From NCBI GenBank assembly GCA_003151825.1, contig PLYO01000021.1, forward strand, positions 1-64,000: DNA of 64,000 nt. Direction: 5' to 3'. The position numbers were made by a program, and so were the translations under genes. Source of the DNA: Ignavibacteriota bacterium (GTDB lineage Bacteria > Bacteroidota > Ignavibacteria > Palsa-1295). Within the stretch, counting starts at the first letter, position 1. The number at the start of each line of letters is the position of its first letter. This document shows positions 38,962-47,625 of the stretch, piece after piece. The notes below the pieces were generated by a model that ran no database searches, had not been told where the DNA came from, and saw only the letters and a program-made list of their open reading frames with translations.

Positions 38962-38981
38962 GTGGATCGTCAGTCATCCAC
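38962..38981. repeat. Degenerate GTGGATGA-type palindrome upstream of a secreted-protein gene
   Basis: GTGGATCGTCAGTCATCCAC is a near-palindrome differing by two bases in one arm from the exact hairpin at 44216. It lies in the 120-bp gap 41 bases upstream of the start of the 1116-residue protein gene, probably in its leader. Confidence 0.6.
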
Positions 38982-39041
38982 CTCTCTATAAACCCGAAAA
39001 GTGAGATTAATTACAAGAAAAAATTATTAAAAAAGTAGCAG

Positions 39042-41402
39042 CTATTTCATGACGTCTATCTTGCATGTCTGAATCGCCGATCGAATACCATCCGCGCTTA
39101 CCGCCTCGACGCGGACGAACGCCTGCCCGGACGCCGGAAGCAACCCTTCCGGCAACGCGATCGTGCCCGCCCCGCCTCCAACCGCCGTCTCGAAACGCCC
39201 AAGCTCCTGCCCAACGGCATTATAGACCCTGCAGCTGACCTCGCTCGGCTCCGCGGCTTGGTAACCGATCGAAACTCCGTCGCTTTGGTTCGCAGGATTC
39301 GGCCAGGAGCCGGTGAGAATGAAGGATGGAGTTTCATGAAGCATGAAATCGCGTATCGTTGGATCGCCGCAATCGTCCGCATACGGAATCGAAAGCGTAA
39401 AGCTTTGAAGATTATAGGCGCATGGATGCACCTTCCAGGTGAATGTAGGAGTGACGGTCACAACCGTATCGGTAGTGACGTATGCTTGCATGAGAATAGT
39501 GAGTAGAAGATCGTTCGAAATGTTCGTTGGATCGGAAACCGCAGTGCCGGTGGCTATAATATTATAAGTACGGCTTGATTGATCCCAATATGGGGTAACA
39601 TTTCCTGCACCGGAGAGCGAGCCGGTAAGATCGATTCCTGTCGGCACAAAAAGATCGTTCGAGAATTGCAGCGAGAGTGTCCAGCTATTAAGCTCGGTCA
39701 CTCCGGCGCGCGGTCCTTCGACGGTAATCGGCAGTTTAAGTTCCGAAATATCCGCCGCGCTCGTGCCGGGCGCGCCGGCAACAGGCGGATGCGCCTGTAA
39801 CGTGAACACGCGCTGCTTACGCACCACAGTGGCCGTGACGGTATCCACCACGGGCGGCTCATTGTCCACTCCATGCTGAAAAAGTCCCATCTTCAATGTC
39901 TGCGTGCCATTCAGGCTGTCGGGCGGGAAGTTATAATCGAGGTACAAAGGATAACTGCTGTCCGGCGCGATATTTATTCGGTGCAGAAAGGTGTTTTGCC
40001 GATAGCTGAATCCATCCGTATCCGAAAGGAGCTTGAGGCTATCGATCGTGAGTTCGACGTGAAAGTTATTCGGAATCAGGACGCTATCCGATACCGTATC
40101 ACACGTTGTGATGGTATCGAACGAAACGTTGAACGACCCAATCGGCCCGATCCGCACTTTTGCCTTCAGGATAATCATGGGCTGGTATGTGCTATCCGAA
40201 TTATTATAGAGATGATACCGCGTGTCATTCTTGATATAGACCGTATCGGTAAAATCCCCTTGTTGGGTAATGTTGAAGATTACCTTGCCCGTGAGCGCGC
40301 TGTCGATAGCCAGCGTTTCGTTAAGGGAACCAGTAGGTTGATTGAGTAGCACGGTGAAATCCGTGTCATCGTAATTTATTATCGTGTCTAACAATGCCTG
40401 ATACGTACCGAAAGCATTCGAAACAACGAAGACAGTATCGATGGAGAGCGGGCTATTCTGATGAATCGTAATCGTTCCGAAATCAATCGTATCCAGACTC
40501 AAGAGCACCAGTGGTTCCACGCCCCTTCCCGTAAGCGTATCGAATACGCTATCGCCATCGATCGTATGGATTCGAATGACAAGCGTGTCTCGCCCGAGCG
40601 ATTGCGGGTGAAATTGGACCGCAAACGATAGCGTGCTATCGCCTCCTTCATAACCAATCCTGAGCGGCGAAGTATGCGACCCGGATGGCGGAAGGCTGTC
40701 GAGCGAAACGGAAAAATCGGAATCCAAAATTTCGCTCGGATTTACGATGGTCACGCTGTCGATGACCGTCGTGTCCGTGCCGTTATTTACTATCCAGACC
40801 GTGTCCCATGCGGAGGAACTATCTACGCGCAACGACCCGAACGTATCGTTATGCGAAATAACATTCGGCGCTACACCCGTTCCAAACAGATAGACGGTTG
40901 GAGAGTCGGATGTAGTAGTGCCATCCGTCCAATAAATGGGAATGCGTCCTGTGTCGGGACCTAACTGTGTCGGAAGGAAAAAGACCGAATCACGAGGAGG
41001 GTTGATTAAATGTTTGAGGGATGGAGATCCCACGATACTATCTGCCCTAAACTCTGTGTACTGCACTGCTCTCCAATAGTCGAGAGCGGTGAGTGTAATC
41101 GGAGAAGCTCCGGTGTCCTCGATGGTAAAGGAACTGTCGCGCTGCTGCCCAATTCGCACTCTGCCGAAATCAATCGTGTCCGGAATAACAAGAATCGGAG
41201 GCGCAAGGCCATTTCCTTGCAGTTGGGCTTGGCTCCGTTCGAGATTCTGCGCGGAAGACGAGGGAACAAGTAAGAAGTAAGAGATAAGAAGTAAGAAGTA
41301 AGAAGTAAGAGGTAAGAAGTAAGAAGTGTGACGTGTGAATAGAACCGTCCGGGCAACGACCGGCTTTCCATTTCTACCCCATAATTTGCCTTCTTTGTAC
41401 AT
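39042..41402 (-). CDS. Large secreted protein with choice-of-anchor-D modules; signal peptide encoded by a simple-sequence repeat
   Basis: The 786-residue protein has several Ig-like anchor-D modules (VIPDTIDFGRVRIGQQRDSSFTIEDTG, LDTIDFGTITIHQNS) and a FlgD-like C-terminal tail (SWPNPANQSDGVSIGYQ ending TCKIDVMK). The signal peptide core TSYFLPLTSYFLLLISYFLL is the translation of an AAGTAAG-type repeat (CTTACTTCTTACTTC on the coding strand). A further arm of the repeat lies upstream of the start codon. The n-region and start codon are therefore inside the repeat unit. Surface export is inferred. Confidence 0.72.
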   Translation of the reverse strand: MYKEGKLWGRNGKPVVARTVLFTRHTSYFLPLTSYFLLLISYFLLVPSSSAQNLERSQAQLQGNGLAPPILVIPDTIDFGRVRIGQQRDSSFTIEDTGASPITLTALDYWRAVQYTEFRADSIVGSPSLKHLINPPRDSVFFLPTQLGPDTGRIPIYWTDGTTTSDSPTVYLFGTGVAPNVISHNDTFGSLRVDSSSAWDTVWIVNNGTDTTVIDSVTIVNPSEILDSDFSVSLDSLPPSGSHTSPLRIGYEGGDSTLSFAVQFHPQSLGRDTLVIRIHTIDGDSVFDTLTGRGVEPLVLLSLDTIDFGTITIHQNSPLSIDTVFVVSNAFGTYQALLDTIINYDDTDFTVLLNQPTGSLNETLAIDSALTGKVIFNITQQGDFTDTVYIKNDTRYHLYNNSDSTYQPMIILKAKVRIGPIGSFNVSFDTITTCDTVSDSVLIPNNFHVELTIDSLKLLSDTDGFSYRQNTFLHRINIAPDSSYPLYLDYNFPPDSLNGTQTLKMGLFQHGVDNEPPVVDTVTATVVRKQRVFTLQAHPPVAGAPGTSAADISELKLPITVEGPRAGVTELNSWTLSLQFSNDLFVPTGIDLTGSLSGAGNVTPYWDQSSRTYNIIATGTAVSDPTNISNDLLLTILMQAYVTTDTVVTVTPTFTWKVHPCAYNLQSFTLSIPYADDCGDPTIRDFMLHETPSFILTGSWPNPANQSDGVSIGYQAAEPSEVSCRVYNAVGQELGRFETAVGGGAGTIALPEGLLPASGQAFVRVEAVSADGIRSAIQTCKIDVMK

Positions 41403-41425
41403 TCTTCATCTCTTACTTCTTACTT
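41266..41425. repeat. AAGTAAG / CTTACTT inverted simple-sequence repeat element
   Basis: A tandem run of AAGTAAG-like heptamers (41266-41329) faces an inverted run CTCTTACTTCTTACTT (about 41410-41424). The element spans the translation start of the minus-strand 786-residue protein. The left run encodes the hydrophobic signal-peptide core; the right run lies upstream of the ATG. The same design recurs at 46473-46612. Confidence 0.8.
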
Positions 41426-41428
41426 GAT

Positions 41429-43630
41429 TCATTCTCCCGCAACGATGGGAATACGCTCGTGAAGGTTTAGTTTGTTCGAAGTAATCTCGCAGACATAAAC
41501 CCCGTTTGCAAGGCCGCGACGCTCGATACGAACCGAGTATGGCCCCGCGGAAAATTCGCTTGATGCAACGTGCTGGACCACCCGCCCAAGTTCGTCATAG
41601 AGCGTCATTGTGATATCGGCGGTTTCGGGAACCGAAAAGTTGATCGTGGTATATGCTGAGAATGGGTTCGGCGTAGCCGTTACGGTAAGGGAAAGCCCGC
41701 CCTGCCCAGCCACATCCGCCGCCGCCGCGCCCGCCTTAGGATAGAGCGTGAAGGACATTTCCGCCGACTCGATCCCGAAATAGGACGGAAGGTGAGAATA
41801 AATCTTTACCGTCCCGCTTATCGGATCGGTGAGCGGATTATCCGAAACGAGATGAATTTGTCCGCTACCGCCGATATCCACGCGGCCAATATCGAGGCCC
41901 ACATTCTCCGCCACATGAATGCCGAAGGCCGAGGCATCGGGATTGTTGGGAATGAAAATGGCGCTATCCAGATACGCCGGCTGGTATGCCGTGTTGTGAA
42001 AATTAAGCGAGTTCGTATGGCTATGCTCGATGGACTGTGGCGGGTATTCGATCCGGATTGCCCGCTGCGGCACGAGAAGCGAACCGGCGGTGTAGCCATA
42101 GGAAATGACATCCCCAAGACCGTAAGCCAAAATTGTGAAGCCTTGTCCCGGCGGCATCGTCGAACTAATTGTATGCACACCTGACGTCTGAAGCTGATCT
42201 TCATATATCGAAAATGACCGGCCTCCGACATTTCCAGGCACGGGTTTGAAGAAGAAGGGAGGAAGGAGAGTCCCGTCAATAGTAATTGTCCCTTGGGAAC
42301 TGGTGTCGGTCGCAATAATTACACTATTATAGTCGAACTTCATGTCGGGAGATGAGAAGAACGTGTAATTGTTGTACGTTTGGTCAACCGGAGGAACGAT
42401 GGAGAGAGAAGGATCGCCACCGCCTCCTACATAATAATCCGAATGTTCGATCTCTCCGACAAGGAGAGGCTTGCTCGATGAGGTCGATGAGACGAGCGTT
42501 GGCCCTTTAATAAGTGAGTCGCTGAAAAGACTCGGATGCAGTTTACTTCCTAAGGTAACCCATGACTTGCCGTTCACGGTCACAACGGTATTGGAGTCAA
42601 GCGCGAGCACACGCATGAGGTCTCCCTGCGGGCCGATCGAGTCTTCATTATCGAGAGCGATAGCATTGAGCACGAAATTATACCCCCATGTACTCGTCGG
42701 CGGCATGACTTCCAGCAGCATATCGCGGCTGATGCCCCCATTGCCGTTAGTCGAGTCCAAAGGTACCTCGGTCCGCTCATGGCCGCTATAAACAGTGATT
42801 GGATGATTTGCCGATACCGTTGAACCGGTAAGATCGAGACCTGAGTCGTTAGCGTTGGTTTGTACTTGCACACATTGACCCTGTTGTAGTGTAACCTTGA
42901 ATGGCACTCCGGCAGCATTGCTACCTAAAGTCCGGGCTGATGGAGTAATGGTAACCGTTGTATTGTCTTGGAACGCGGCGACCGCGAACTGCGAAGATGT
43001 TTTAGGCGATGCGGATTGCGAATTGGGATAACTCATAATGCCGTAATCAGTCCCCGCCGATTGAGCGGAGAGCGCACAGAAGGCGTCCGCCGTTTCGGCT
43101 TTGAAATCCATGCCATAACAAACGATAAATGAAGTGGACTGGACTTGCACAACACGATTATCGGCCACCTCGTCGCTCGTAATCCAAAGGTCGTGCATCG
43201 TAACGTTCACGCCGAGCCCTTCATTGACTATGCTGTCGGTGATACGATAGGTCACTGACGAATTAGGCTGCATGAAGTAGACCTTATTCAAGGAAGGGTA
43301 CTGATTGGACGTGATCGTTACCGTGGCCGTGTCACCCAGCGTAGCGATGTAAATTTCAAGATAGCCATCGGCATCATCTAAAGGCGTTGTCGTATCGACA
43401 TTCTCTTCGAAGCAGAGCAAGAAATCCGTTCCGGCATTCGTCGGGGTGCTGGTGATGGACGGGCCACCGCAGTCAGGATTCAGCGTCGGATTATTATGTT
43501 GCTGCGCCCGCGCGGCGGGTGGCCGAGCGGCAAAGAATGCTATCGAAAGCGCAAAAAAGCACGACGCGAGCATGCAGCGAAAGGTGAATGACCGATCATC
43601 CACGGAGGGGATGCGATGTAAAGTAGTCAT
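41429..43630 (-). CDS. Large secreted protein: IgGFc-binding-like domain and type IX sorting tail (paralogue 1)
   Basis: The 733-residue protein has a signal peptide (ASCFFALSIAFFAARPPAARA). The IgGFc-binding-like body includes LCFEENVDTTTPLDDADGYLEIYI, VVQVQSTSFIVCYGMDFKAETADAFCAL and VYSGHERTEVPLDS. The sorting tail has ATPNPFSAYTTINF and ends ITSNKLNLHERIPIVAGE. It is a close paralogue of the protein at 44347, from which it is separated by dtd. The n-region (residues 9-16, SVDDRSFT) is encoded by a GTGGATGA-type palindrome. Ligand and role are unknown; adhesion is a guess. Confidence 0.75.
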   Translation of the reverse strand: MTTLHRIPSVDDRSFTFRCMLASCFFALSIAFFAARPPAARAQQHNNPTLNPDCGGPSITSTPTNAGTDFLLCFEENVDTTTPLDDADGYLEIYIATLGDTATVTITSNQYPSLNKVYFMQPNSSVTYRITDSIVNEGLGVNVTMHDLWITSDEVADNRVVQVQSTSFIVCYGMDFKAETADAFCALSAQSAGTDYGIMSYPNSQSASPKTSSQFAVAAFQDNTTVTITPSARTLGSNAAGVPFKVTLQQGQCVQVQTNANDSGLDLTGSTVSANHPITVYSGHERTEVPLDSTNGNGGISRDMLLEVMPPTSTWGYNFVLNAIALDNEDSIGPQGDLMRVLALDSNTVVTVNGKSWVTLGSKLHPSLFSDSLIKGPTLVSSTSSSKPLLVGEIEHSDYYVGGGGDPSLSIVPPVDQTYNNYTFFSSPDMKFDYNSVIIATDTSSQGTITIDGTLLPPFFFKPVPGNVGGRSFSIYEDQLQTSGVHTISSTMPPGQGFTILAYGLGDVISYGYTAGSLLVPQRAIRIEYPPQSIEHSHTNSLNFHNTAYQPAYLDSAIFIPNNPDASAFGIHVAENVGLDIGRVDIGGSGQIHLVSDNPLTDPISGTVKIYSHLPSYFGIESAEMSFTLYPKAGAAAADVAGQGGLSLTVTATPNPFSAYTTINFSVPETADITMTLYDELGRVVQHVASSEFSAGPYSVRIERRGLANGVYVCEITSNKLNLHERIPIVAGE
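43584..43603. repeat. GTGGATGA-type palindrome within a signal-peptide coding region
   Basis: GTGAATGACCGATCATCCAC has a hairpin with one mismatch in eight stem pairs and the loop CCGA. It encodes VDDRSFT on the minus strand, in the n-region of the 733-residue secreted protein. The reading frame (D-D-R-S) is the same as in the dtd copy. Confidence 0.75.
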
Positions 43631-43782
43631 CGGAGGTGTTTCTTATGGTTAAAATAAATAAGGAAGCACTGATCTAAGTCAATAATGATGTCATTGCTTC
43701 GTTGAGCAATCACGGCATCGAAGACTTAATTAGAGTTTCCATATTCTTCAACGTCGAACAACATAAGAATGATTAAAATTGA

Positions 43783-44280
43783 TTACCGTTCGAGCAGGAT
43801 GGTGACCGGACCCTCGTTTACGAGTTCGACCCGCATCTTTGCCCGAAAACGGCCCGAAGCGACTTTTTCCGTACCGAGACGAGCAATTAAATAGCCCAAA
43901 AATATCTCGTACATCATCTCGGCTTTCTCCGGCGGCGCGGCGGCCATGAAATTAGGCCGGCTGCCTTTCCGCGCGTCGCCATAAAGCGTAAATTGGCTCA
44001 CGGCGAGTACGCTTCCGCCAATATCGCTTACAGAGAGGTTCATTTTTCCCGTTTCGTCCTCGAAAACGCGCAATTTTGCCAGCTTTTCGGCCATCCACTT
44101 GGCGGTTTCGGGAGTATCCGCATCGCCCGTCCCAAGCACGCCAGCGACGCTTCCATCCCGAATTCCTACAAAAGCGACCAAACCCGGCCCGATTTCGCCC
44201 ACCACCTCGCTTTCCGTGGATGATCGGTCATCCACGACGCTAACGGACGCATGGCTAACCCGCTGTATAAGAATTCGCAT
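43783..44280 (-). CDS. dtd: D-aminoacyl-tRNA deacylase with palindrome insertion
   Basis: Dtd hydrolyses D-aminoacyl-tRNAs. The 165-residue protein starts [13 protein letters not shown]. It has the catalytic motif [17 protein letters not shown] and the C-terminal cross-subunit [11 protein letters not shown], in which the Gly-Pro is required. The family is usually ~145-150 residues. Here residues ~16-24 (VDDRSSTES), between ASVSV and EVVGEIGPG, replace the usual tight turn and are encoded by a perfect hairpin repeat. A second small expansion follows ([12 protein letters not shown]). The gene sits between two secreted-protein paralogues. Confidence 0.92.
   Translation of the reverse strand: MRILIQRVSHASVSVVDDRSSTESEVVGEIGPGLVAFVGIRDGSVAGVLGTGDADTPETAKWMAEKLAKLRVFEDETGKMNLSVSDIGGSVLAVSQFTLYGDARKGSRPNFMAAAPPEKAEMMYEIFLGYLIARLGTEKVASGRFRAKMRVELVNEGPVTILLER
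44216..44235. repeat. Perfect GTGGATGA-TCGG-TCATCCAC hairpin inserted in dtd
   Basis: The palindrome has an 8-bp perfect stem and a 4-base loop. It is read on the minus strand as V-D-D-R-S-S-T in the first beta-turn of Dtd, a place with only two or three residues in other members. It is the same family as the copies at 27593, 38962 and 43584. Confidence 0.85.
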
Positions 44281-44346
44281 CCGAGCGTTTTGTTACACCC
44301 CGCAATGGGAAAAGATGAAAGATAAAAGATGAAAGATGAAGGATTT

Positions 44347-46590
44347 TTACTCGCCTGCAACGATTGGAATACGCTCGTGAAGGTTCAATGTGGTTGACGA
44401 AATCTCACAAACATACACTCCGTTTGCAAGTCCGTGACGCTCGATGCGTATCGAGTACGAACCAGGAGAAAATTCGCTTGAAGCGATATGCTGGACGACG
44501 CGGCCAAGTTCGTCGTAAAGTATCATGGTGATGTCAGCCGCATCGCTGGTCCCGAGCCCGCGAGGGATGCTTTCGGGAACCGAAAAATTGATTGTGGTGA
44601 ACGTTGAGAATGGGTTTGGCGTGGCCGTTACCGTCAGGACAAGCCTGGAGGCTTGTCCCACATCCGCTGACGCATTTGGGTAAAGCGTGAAACTCATTTT
44701 CGCCGGCTCGATATTGAAATAGGACGGAAGATGAGAATAAATTTTCACCGTTCCGCTCACCGGGCCGCTGAGTGGATTATTCGAAACGAGATGAATTTGT
44801 CCCATGCCGCCAACATCCACGCGGCCAATATCGAGGCCCACATTCTCTTCCACATGGATGTCGAACGCCGTGGCATTCGGGTTGCTGGGAATGAATATCG
44901 CGCTATCGAGATACGCCGGCTGATAGGCCGTGTTATGAAATGAGAGCGTATTCGTATGACCCGGAGCCATCGACTGCGGAGGATAATCAATCCTAATCGC
45001 TCGCTTTGGGATGAGAAGCTCACCCGCCGCATAACCATACCCATTGGCAAAGCCAACGCCGTAGGCCAATATCGTAAAACCCTGTTCTGGCGGCGATGGC
45101 GTGCTGATGGTATGAGTACCCTGCGGCAACCCATACTCGCAGATGGAAAACTTCCGCCCATTTGCCACGCCCGGCACCGAAATGAATTTTCCGGCGGGAA
45201 TAAGCTTCCCATCGAGTGTAATGCTGCTCTGGCAATTGGTATCGGCTACAATGGTCACGCTTTGATACCGGAAGTTCGTGTCGGACGCAAGTGAAAAGGT
45301 ATAGCTATCGTTGGTTTGATCCACCGGCGGCACAATGGCTAAGAATGGATCGCCGTTGCCGGCATAAGTATAAGCCGAATGCTCGAACTCGCCGACTAAG
45401 AGCGGTTCGCTCGATGTAACGAGTGTTGGCCCTGTAATACTAAGTGTATCGCTGAAGTTATGATTCTGCTTACTGATCAGGGTATCCCATGGCTTACCAT
45501 TCACGGATACCACCGTATTGCTGTCGATCGCAAGCACCCGCATCAGATCCCCATCCGGGCCGATGGCCCCGGTGCTATCGAGTACAATGGCGTCGAGCAC
45601 GAAATTCTGGCCCCAGGTGCTGGTTGGCGGCATCGTTTCTAAGAGCATATCGCGCGTCACATACTGATCCGATGGACGGTAAAACCCATCGGGTATTTCC
45701 GTCTCCACATGGCCGCCATACACGGCGACGGGATTATTCGCTCTGATGGTCGAGCCGGTGAGATCGAGATGTGGGATTGGACTTTTAACACTTAAGGTAT
45801 CCGCCTGAATTTGCACGCACTGGCCTTTTTGGAGTGTGAACGTCTCGGGAATGCCGCCCGCGCTTTCGTTCAGGGTCAACACAGCCGGCGTAATGGTAAC
45901 TATTGTATTATCCTCGAACGCCGCGACCGCAAACTGCGAACTCGCGGCGTTTCCTTCCACGCCGCCGGTGGAACTCGGATAACTCAGGATGCTGTACTCG
46001 GTGCCCGAGTACTCTTCCGGAAGCGCACAAAACGCATCGGCGGACCAGCGCTTGTAATCCAGCCCATAACACACGATTTGCGAGGTAGCCTGCACCTGCA
46101 CCACCCTATTGTCGATCGCCTCGTCGGAAACAATCCAGAGATCGTGCATCGTATCGACTAAGCCGAGTGACTCGCGCAGCGTATCGTCCGATACGTCATA
46201 CGACATCGAGGAATTCGGCGGAAGGATAAAAACTTTATTCATTGCAGGATACCGGTTGCAAGTGATCGTTACCGTGTCGGTTTCGCCCAAAGAAGAGCAA
46301 TAAATTTCCGCGTAGCTTCCGCTCGAATACGTCGATTCGAAGTAGGGATCGATATTCTCTTCGAAGCAGAGCATGAAGAGCGTGCCGGCGTTCGTCGGGG
46401 TGCTGGTGATCGACGGGCCACCGCAATCCGGGTTTGGAGCGGGATTGTTAGCTTGCTGGGCGCTTGCCTCTGGAAGTAAGAAGTAAGATGTAAGAAGTAA
46501 GAAGAGGAACATTGCACATGTCGCAATCATCGTGGGCGATGAAGGCGTTGCTCGCAGCTTACCTACCCCATTTCTTACCTTATACTTCAT
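44347..46590 (-). CDS. Large secreted protein: IgGFc-binding-like domain and type IX sorting tail (paralogue 2)
   Basis: The 747-residue paralogue of the protein at 41429 shares LCFEENID, VVQVQATSQIVCYGLDYKRWSADAFCAL, VDQTNDSYTFSLASD, the bend RAIRIDYPPQSMAPGHTNTLSFHN and the tail ITSTTLNLHERIPIVAGE-like (EISSTTLNLHERIPIVAGE). Its signal core FLFLLLTSYFLLPEASA is encoded by an AAGTAAG-type repeat run. The start codon lies in the opposite run, five bases after the stop of a small membrane-protein gene. Likely surface-exposed. Confidence 0.75.
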   Translation of the reverse strand: MKYKVRNGVGKLRATPSSPTMIATCAMFLFLLLTSYFLLPEASAQQANNPAPNPDCGGPSITSTPTNAGTLFMLCFEENIDPYFESTYSSGSYAEIYCSSLGETDTVTITCNRYPAMNKVFILPPNSSMSYDVSDDTLRESLGLVDTMHDLWIVSDEAIDNRVVQVQATSQIVCYGLDYKRWSADAFCALPEEYSGTEYSILSYPSSTGGVEGNAASSQFAVAAFEDNTIVTITPAVLTLNESAGGIPETFTLQKGQCVQIQADTLSVKSPIPHLDLTGSTIRANNPVAVYGGHVETEIPDGFYRPSDQYVTRDMLLETMPPTSTWGQNFVLDAIVLDSTGAIGPDGDLMRVLAIDSNTVVSVNGKPWDTLISKQNHNFSDTLSITGPTLVTSSEPLLVGEFEHSAYTYAGNGDPFLAIVPPVDQTNDSYTFSLASDTNFRYQSVTIVADTNCQSSITLDGKLIPAGKFISVPGVANGRKFSICEYGLPQGTHTISTPSPPEQGFTILAYGVGFANGYGYAAGELLIPKRAIRIDYPPQSMAPGHTNTLSFHNTAYQPAYLDSAIFIPSNPNATAFDIHVEENVGLDIGRVDVGGMGQIHLVSNNPLSGPVSGTVKIYSHLPSYFNIEPAKMSFTLYPNASADVGQASRLVLTVTATPNPFSTFTTINFSVPESIPRGLGTSDAADITMILYDELGRVVQHIASSEFSPGSYSIRIERHGLANGVYVCEISSTTLNLHERIPIVAGE

Positions 46591-46612
46591 ACCTCTTACT
46601 TCTTATCTTTTA
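46473..46612. repeat. AAGTAAG / CTTACTT inverted simple-sequence repeat element
   Basis: One run, GGAAGTAAGAAGTAAGATGT (from 46473), continues with AAGAAGTAAGAAG. It faces TTCTTACC..CTCTTACTTCTTATC (to 46612). The element contains the stop of the small membrane-protein gene and the start plus signal-peptide core of the 747-residue protein, all on the minus strand. It is a second occurrence of the arrangement at 41266-41425. Confidence 0.8.
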
Positions 46613-46751
46613 CTTGGTATTTCCGGAACACATTCCAAAAACCGAGCACGATCGCCACGGCAAGCAGTGTGTGTACCCCATAAGCCGCAGCCCCGAAGGT
46701 AATAAGCCCGATAAGCCAAAGCACAATGAATATGGAAATAAGAAACCACAT
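46596..46751 (-). CDS. Small two-helix membrane protein (lmo0937/DUF5670-like)
   Basis: The 51-residue frame runs MWFLISIFIVLWLIGLITF, then GAAAYGVHTLLAVAIVLGFW and NVFRKYQVKDKK. Two hydrophobic helices with a GG/A-x-H turn and a basic tail match the tiny membrane proteins of the lmo0937/DUF5670 type. The function is unknown. The last codons (VKDKK-stop) fall in the AAGTAAG-type repeat. It is upstream of and probably cotranscribed with the 747-residue protein gene. Confidence 0.72.
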   Translation of the reverse strand: MWFLISIFIVLWLIGLITFGAAAYGVHTLLAVAIVLGFWNVFRKYQVKDKK

Positions 46752-47001
46752 GCCAAAAAAGAAAGCCCAGCATATATACCATGCGCCAGCTATGTTAATT
46801 CCCGGAGCATGCTACAATCGGCTTAGCGCAAAATCACCACGCGTGGTCGGGCAGCTGGATATGAGCTGGGAAGAATTCCAGCGCGCATTGGTGAGGGTCA
46901 GCTAATTCATACGGAAAACAGAGCCTGCCCTTTGTCGAATGGGTGCCCATTTTTTGTTTTTCGTCGTTCATGATTCCGCTGCGGCGAATTGCGGCTAATG
47001 A
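46752..47001. other. Intergenic region with a possible coding relic
   Basis: No firm gene. A 37-codon plus-strand frame at 46792-46905 ends SPRVVGQLDMSWEEFQRAL followed by VRVS. It looks like the C-terminal end of a conserved protein but is not recognised. A minus-strand frame that starts inside the long repeat has no support. Confidence 0.35.
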
Positions 47002-47294
47002 CCTGCTATATAGCACACTACAACAGGCCACAATACATTTTCAAAGAACTCCGGTGATCCATGTCCCCCAAGCTAAGGGTACTCCCGCCCAGGACTTTTC
47101 GATCACCCCCAGTGCGCCAATAGATTTCATTGTGCAGGGATCAGGCATGCCTGTACTGGCAGCGGCCTGTTTACACTCTCAACGCTCGCAACCAGATTCC
47201 TACGCATAAGTAGCACAAATGTTTCAGTATATTATACGATTTTTGTCATTTAATATCTAAATTGCCAAAATTTGCCCAAAATCGCCAATTTTGC
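47002..47294. repeat. Long dispersed repeat, copy B (inverted; empty site)
   Basis: It is the reverse complement of 27430-27757, about 293 bp, lacking the ~37-bp palindrome present in copy A. Matching runs include ATACATTTTCAAAGAACTCC and TTTACACTCTCAACGCTCGC. Together the two copies form inverted repeats around a 19.2-kb segment. No reading frame is shared by both copies. Confidence 0.85.
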
Positions 47295-47337
47295 AATACT
47301 GGCCGCACCCATTTCATACTTCATAATTTTCCCATTT

Positions 47338-47625
47338 CCCGCCCGCGCAAGAAATGCGAAATTTTGTCTTAGCCCCAGCGTACCTCTCGGAATTCTCAGC
47401 GCCGGAGGCACGGAATATTGGTAGCCCCGGACGTGAGTCCGGGGTTAGCGATTTTTTAGAGCCAAGAGTCCCGGAGGGACGGCACAAAGAACCCGGCCTG
47501 GGATCGAGTGATGCGTTCAATCGTGGACGTGGTGACTGCCCGGAATGATCGATTCCGGATGTAGTCAAAGCCGGAAATAGGTCGGCTGGCGCGCCCGCGC
47601 GGGAAATGCGAAATTTTCCGCTTGA
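47338..47625. repeat. Direct-repeat-bounded repeat cluster beside the dnd operon
   Basis: CGCCCGCGCAAGAAATGCGA (47340) and CGCCCGCGCGGGAAATGCGA (47592), both followed by AATTTT, form a direct repeat of ~25 bp. Between them lies a strong hairpin CCCCGGACGTGAGTCCGGGG (47425-47444) followed by a T-rich run, and a GAGTCCCGGAGGGACGGCAC stretch. The content is repeat-like and non-coding. The hairpin could terminate plus-strand transcription. It adjoins the 3' end of the dnd operon. Confidence 0.6.

Noticed and set aside
41266-41425. Tandem short repeats that could be mistaken for a CRISPR array
   Set aside because: The unit is a 7-base simple sequence with no unique spacers, in inverted halves around a start codon. 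No cas gene is present.
46512-46826. Plus-strand 104-aa ORF over the AAGTAAG element
   Set aside because: It is antisense to the 51-aa membrane protein and to the signal peptide. Its LLLL-rich part is just the repeat read on the other strand.
46834-47031. Minus-strand ORF beginning inside repeat copy B
   Set aside because: The start lies in the repeat, the rest matches nothing, and the equivalent frame in copy A diverges at once.
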